55,165 nucleotides of DNA from Anaeromyxobacter soli. GTDB taxonomy: Bacteria; Myxococcota; Myxococcia; Myxococcales; Anaeromyxobacteraceae. The position numbers were made by a program, and so were the translations under genes. Below the pieces are notes generated by a model, which worked only from the letters and a program-made list of their open reading frames with translations, did not search any database and was not told the origin of the DNA. This document shows, in pieces, positions 51,969-55,165 of the stretch (positions are counted from its first letter, which is position 1; each line of letters opens with the position of its first letter). The stretch covers positions 1-55,165 of the forward strand of contig NZ_JAKZLF010000034.1 of NCBI RefSeq assembly GCF_022808855.1, given 5' to 3'.

Positions 51969-53282
51969 ATGGGCGAGGGCGAGCACACCATCATCGGGAA
52001 GATCCCGCGGGAGCGCCTGAACCAGATCGCCTCCCGCAAGCTCTCCGCCCTCGGCATCCCGGTGCGGCTCGGCTCCGACCGCGAGACGCTCGAGGGTGAG
52101 CTCGCGCTCTCTCGCGCCGTCCACCCCGCGACCGGCCAGCCGATCCCGCGCGCCCGCTTCGTGGTCGCCGGCCACGACCACCTCCGCTTCGTGGACGCGC
52201 CCCTCGCCGCGCTCGGCCCCGTGCCGTTCCAGGCTCACGAGCGCGCCGCGCAGCTCGATCAGGCCGTCGCCGCGCTGCTCCAGGAGCGCGCCGCGGCCCT
52301 CTCGGACGTCGCCGCGAGGCTCCGCGCGCTCCGCCTCGAGGCCGGGCTCGAGGCCGACCGGCTCGCGGTGCGGGCGATCGTGAAGACGCCGCGGCACGCG
52401 TTCGAGCTCCTCGGCGGGCCCGAGGGCATCCGCGTCTCGCGGGTCGCGCCGGTCGGCGGGGCGCCGTTCGAGGTCTCCCCGGAGTTCCCGCCGCTCGAGC
52501 TCTCCGGGCTGCGCACGCCCGCGGAGCTCGAGCAGCACCTCGTCGGCGCGCTCTCGCGGATGACCCCGGTCCACGCGCGCGACGCCCGGACCCCCGCGCC
52601 CGTCGCCTCGCGGCTCGAGGTCACCCCGCCGCCGCGGAACGCGCTCACGCTCGCCACCCTCGCTGCCGTCTTCGGGGAGGACGCCATGCTCGCGCCGAAC
52701 GCGATGGTGGAGCTCGTGCAGGAGTTCGAGCACGGCGGGACGCGCTACCGCTTCGTCGCGAGCCGCGAGATGGGGACGCGCTTCAAGGGGCGCCTCATCG
52801 GCCCGAGCGGCGACGTCTGGTCGGACCGCTTCGAGCTCGGCGCGTTCCCGGGCACGCGCGCGCTCGTCGCGCTCGCGCTCGGCCTCGCCCCGGGGCAACC
52901 CTCCGCGCCCGAGCCGGGCGGCGCCGCCGTCGCCTCCGCCGGCGCGGCCGGTCTCCCCGGGCACCTGCAGCCGAGCCCGGGCGAGGTGTGGGTCATGAAC
53001 GTGGTCGTCGAGGACGCACGCGACGGCGACGTGCGGTACGTCGGCACGGACATCGACGGCCGCCCCTACGGCGCGGCGCGCGTCCTCCCCCGCGCCGACT
53101 TCGAGGCGGTGTTCTCGCAGGAGCGGGGCGGCTGGCGCCTCCTCGTCCTCGTGGACCAGGTGCAGGACGGCAGCGTGATCTATCGTCAGCTCGACGCGAG
53201 CCGGCAGCCCATCGGCGCCCCCCGCAAGATGGCGGCGGCCATCCTCGTCGCGAACTTCGTGCCGGAGGCGGCGGCCTACTGA
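51969..53282 (+). CDS. Protein of unknown function (437 aa)
   Basis: A soluble protein without signal or membrane segments. The N-terminal third has a mixed helix pattern (GKIPRERLNQIASRKLSALG, ETLEGELALSRAVHP). The middle is helical (AHERAAQLDQAVAALLQERAAALSDVAARL). The last 110 residues look like a beta-rich domain (EVWVMNVVVEDARDGDVRYVG, RADFEAVFSQERGGWRLLVLVDQVQDGSVIYRQLD). I know no family. The stop shares one base with the meaB start, so it is probably co-translated with that GTPase. A link to acyl-CoA or methylmalonyl-CoA metabolism is only suggested by position. Confidence 0.75.
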   Translation: MGEGEHTIIGKIPRERLNQIASRKLSALGIPVRLGSDRETLEGELALSRAVHPATGQPIPRARFVVAGHDHLRFVDAPLAALGPVPFQAHERAAQLDQAVAALLQERAAALSDVAARLRALRLEAGLEADRLAVRAIVKTPRHAFELLGGPEGIRVSRVAPVGGAPFEVSPEFPPLELSGLRTPAELEQHLVGALSRMTPVHARDARTPAPVASRLEVTPPPRNALTLATLAAVFGEDAMLAPNAMVELVQEFEHGGTRYRFVASREMGTRFKGRLIGPSGDVWSDRFELGAFPGTRALVALALGLAPGQPSAPEPGGAAVASAGAAGLPGHLQPSPGEVWVMNVVVEDARDGDVRYVGTDIDGRPYGAARVLPRADFEAVFSQERGGWRLLVLVDQVQDGSVIYRQLDASRQPIGAPRKMAAAILVANFVPEAAAY

Positions 53283-54304
53283 TGACGACCGGGAACCCCA
53301 TCGCCGACCGCGTGCTCGCGGGTAACGTCCGCGCCGCGGCGAGGCTCATGCGCGATCTCGACGACCGCCAGCCCGGCGCGGAGGCGGCGCTCCGGGCGCT
53401 GTTCCCGCGCACGGGGCGCGCCTACGTGGTCGGCCTCACCGGCGCGCCGGGCGCGGGGAAGTCGTCCCTCACCGATCGGCTCATCGCGCACCACCGCGCC
53501 CACGGCCGGACCGTGGGCGTCGTGGCGGTGGACCCCACGAGCCCGTTCACCGGCGGCGCCATCCTGGGCGACCGGATCCGGATGCAGGACCACGCGCTCG
53601 ACCCCGGCGTCTTCATCCGCTCGCTCGGCACGCGCGGCCACCTCGGCGGCCTCTCTCGCTCGACGTCGGACGTCGTGCAGGTGCTCGACGCCATGGGGAA
53701 GGACGTCGTGATCGTCGAGACGGTCGGCGTGGGGCAGGACGAGATCGAGGTGGCGAACCTCGCGCACACGGTGGTGGTGGTCGCGGTGCCCGGGCTCGGT
53801 GACGACGTCCAGGCCATCAAGGCCGGCGTCCTCGAGATCGCCGACGTGTTCGCGGTGAACAAGGCCGACCGGGAGGGCGCGGATCGCACCGTGCGCGACC
53901 TGCAGGGGATGCTCGAGCTGCGCCGCATGGTGGCGGCGCGGCCGGGAGACCACGACGCCGCGCATCGCTTCGGGGGAGCGTTGGGCCTCGCGGCGCCGGA
54001 CGGCTCCTGGGAGCCTCCCATCGTGCGGACCGTGGCGCTGCGCGACGAGGGCATCGCGGAGCTGGCCGCGGCCGTGGACGCGCACCAGGCCCACCTCGAG
54101 ACGTCCGGCGGCCGCCGGATCCGCGACGCGGCGCGCGCGAGGGCCGCGTTCGTCGCGGTGCTGCGAGAGCGCCTCGTGCAGGGCGCGCTCGAGCGGCTCG
54201 AGGCCGAGATGGGCGAGCTCGACGCGGTGGCGGCGCGCATCGCCGCGCGCGAGGCGGATCCCTACGCGCTCGCCGACGAGCTCGCCGCCCGCCTGCGCAC
54301 ATGA
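53282..54304 (+). CDS. meaB: Methylmalonyl-CoA mutase-associated GTPase (MeaB/ArgK)
   Basis: A 340-residue G3E GTPase that guards and loads adenosylcobalamin-dependent methylmalonyl-CoA mutase. GLTGAPGAGKSSLTDRL is the Walker A, GVVAVDPTSPF, RSLGTRGHLGGLS and VIVETVGVGQDE are typical of MeaB/ArgK, and NKADREGAD is the G4 motif. The mutase genes are not in the window. Its presence with NrdJ shows that B12 enzymes are used. The ATG shares one base with the preceding stop and its own stop overlaps ATG 54301. Confidence 0.93.
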   Translation: MTTGNPIADRVLAGNVRAAARLMRDLDDRQPGAEAALRALFPRTGRAYVVGLTGAPGAGKSSLTDRLIAHHRAHGRTVGVVAVDPTSPFTGGAILGDRIRMQDHALDPGVFIRSLGTRGHLGGLSRSTSDVVQVLDAMGKDVVIVETVGVGQDEIEVANLAHTVVVVAVPGLGDDVQAIKAGVLEIADVFAVNKADREGADRTVRDLQGMLELRRMVAARPGDHDAAHRFGGALGLAAPDGSWEPPIVRTVALRDEGIAELAAAVDAHQAHLETSGGRRIRDAARARAAFVAVLRERLVQGALERLEAEMGELDAVAARIAAREADPYALADELAARLRT

Positions 54305-54312
54305 GGACCGGC

Positions 54313-55165
54313 ATGAACGACGCGAACGACCCGGGCCGGAGCGCGACCTCCCCGGGCGAGGAGAGACCCGCCGATCCGGTCGCGGCGCTGGAGGCGCGGC
54401 TCGGGCTCGCCGTGGGGGACCGCGCCATCGCGCTCGCGGCGCTCACGCACAAGTCCTACGTGAACGAGCACCGGGACGAGGCGGGCCTCACCGACAACGA
54501 GCGGCTCGAGTTCCTGGGCGACGCGGTGATCGACCTCGCGGTGTCGCACCGGCTCATGGACCGCTTCCCGGGGGCGCGCGAGGGCGATCTCTCCAAGATG
54601 CGCGCCGCCGTGGTGGACGAGCAGGGGCTCTCGGAGATGGCGCGCGCGCTCGACCTGGGCTCGCTCCTGCGGCTCGGGCGCGGGGAGGAGCTGACCGGCG
54701 GGCGCCGGAAGTCCTCGCTCCTCGCCGACGCCATGGAGGCCGTGGTGGCGGCGCTCTACCTCGGCGACGGGCTCGCGCCGGTGCTCGTGCTCATCGATCG
54801 CTTCCTGGGCGAGGCGTTCGCGCGGGCCGCGGCCGGCACGCTCGACCGCGACTTCAAGACCCAGCTCCAGGAGCTCTCGCAGAGCAGGCTCCGCGCCACC
54901 CCCCGCTACCGCGTCGTGGGCGAGCACGGCCCGGATCACTCGAAGACCTTCGAGGTGGAGACGGACCTGCGCGGCGAGGTCGTCGGGAAGGGCGCCGGCC
55001 GCTCGAAGAAGGACGCGGAGCAGGCCGCCGCGAAGCTCGCCCTCGACCTGCTCGCGAGGAGGTTCGCGGAGGCGGGCGCGACCGAGGCGGCGGCGTCGCC
55101 GTCCGGGCCCGCCGCGCCCGCGGGCGCGCCGGCCGTCGCGGTCGTACCGCTGGCCGAGGCCCTCG
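54313..55165 (+). CDS. rnc: Ribonuclease III, cut at the right edge
   Basis: The first 284 codons of an RNase III gene run off the window. LTHKSYVNEHRDE and NERLEFLGDAVIDLAVS form the signature with the catalytic acidic residues, and DAMEAVVAALYLG follows. The double-stranded RNA-binding domain is FKTQLQELSQSRLRATPRYR to AEQAAAKLALDLL. An Ala/Pro-rich tail continues to the edge. ATG 54313 has GAGG 6 nt before it; ATG 54301, overlapping the meaB stop, is also in frame. Confidence 0.93.
   Translation, partial: MNDANDPGRSATSPGEERPADPVAALEARLGLAVGDRAIALAALTHKSYVNEHRDEAGLTDNERLEFLGDAVIDLAVSHRLMDRFPGAREGDLSKMRAAVVDEQGLSEMARALDLGSLLRLGRGEELTGGRRKSSLLADAMEAVVAALYLGDGLAPVLVLIDRFLGEAFARAAAGTLDRDFKTQLQELSQSRLRATPRYRVVGEHGPDHSKTFEVETDLRGEVVGKGAGRSKKDAEQAAAKLALDLLARRFAEAGATEAAASPSGPAAPAGAPAVAVVPLAEAL

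Overview
The window looks like chromosomal DNA of a Myxococcota bacterium close to Anaeromyxobacter. The evidence is a G+C content near 70 percent, codons dominated by third-position G or C, a class II (B12-dependent) ribonucleotide reductase, an imuA-imuB-dnaE2 mutasome with a Myxococcus-type LexA box, a RegB/RegA redox pair, and many GTG or TTG starts. The genus is inferred from gene content, not from a database match. Almost all of the window is ordinary coding sequence. I saw no insertion sequence, prophage, CRISPR array, tRNA or rRNA.

Layout. 1-2626: the start of an exported protein (minus), a 74-residue four-cysteine protein, and a DciA-like gene coupled to a CAP-domain lipoprotein (minus). 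2758-5275: regB-regA and a thioredoxin. 5478-6224: an exported low-complexity protein (minus). 6389-12138: imuA, imuB and dnaE2. 12178-15785: a small lipoprotein and nrdJ (both minus), with a hexanucleotide array between them and a long structured leader before nrdJ. 16377-24385: lepA, lepB, a membrane protein, pyrR, pyrB, pyrC, carA and an unknown gene, tightly packed and probably one operon. 24440-27376: an exported bifunctional-nuclease-domain protein, a PAS histidine kinase, a block of GC-rich repeats and a YdjC-family deacetylase. 27489-32810: icd, mdh, sucC, sucD and ndk, a TCA-cycle cluster closed by a hairpin. 32952-37241: a CNNM/CorC protein, rlmN, a PfkB kinase and a metallophosphoesterase. 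37287-41508: a divergent pair, a beta-propeller protein and a HARE-HTH protein with an Mrr-like domain and an Arg-rich tail. 41511-46338: two lipoproteins overlapping hom, then ybgC, glpX and a START-domain protein. 46627-49970: a 59-residue protein, eno and thiC, each with its own likely promoter. 50126-55165: HMG-CoA lyase, enoyl-CoA hydratase, an unknown protein, meaB and the start of rnc.

How the genes fit together. ImuA, ImuB and DnaE2 form an SOS-inducible translesion-synthesis set. PyrR, PyrB, PyrC and CarA cover the first three steps of pyrimidine synthesis. Icd, Mdh, SucC and SucD supply four TCA-cycle proteins. HMG-CoA lyase, the hydratase and MeaB suggest branched-chain amino acid or propionyl-CoA breakdown.

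The points most worth following are: hexanucleotide repeats of the GACC[C/G][C/G] type inside dnaE2, between dnaE2 and nrdJ, and in the HARE-HTH gene; a family of GC-rich palindromic intergenic repeats, including a tandem copy of 118 bp period; the long hairpin-rich nrdJ leader; and the HARE-HTH/Mrr-like/Arg-rich protein, whose function I cannot name.
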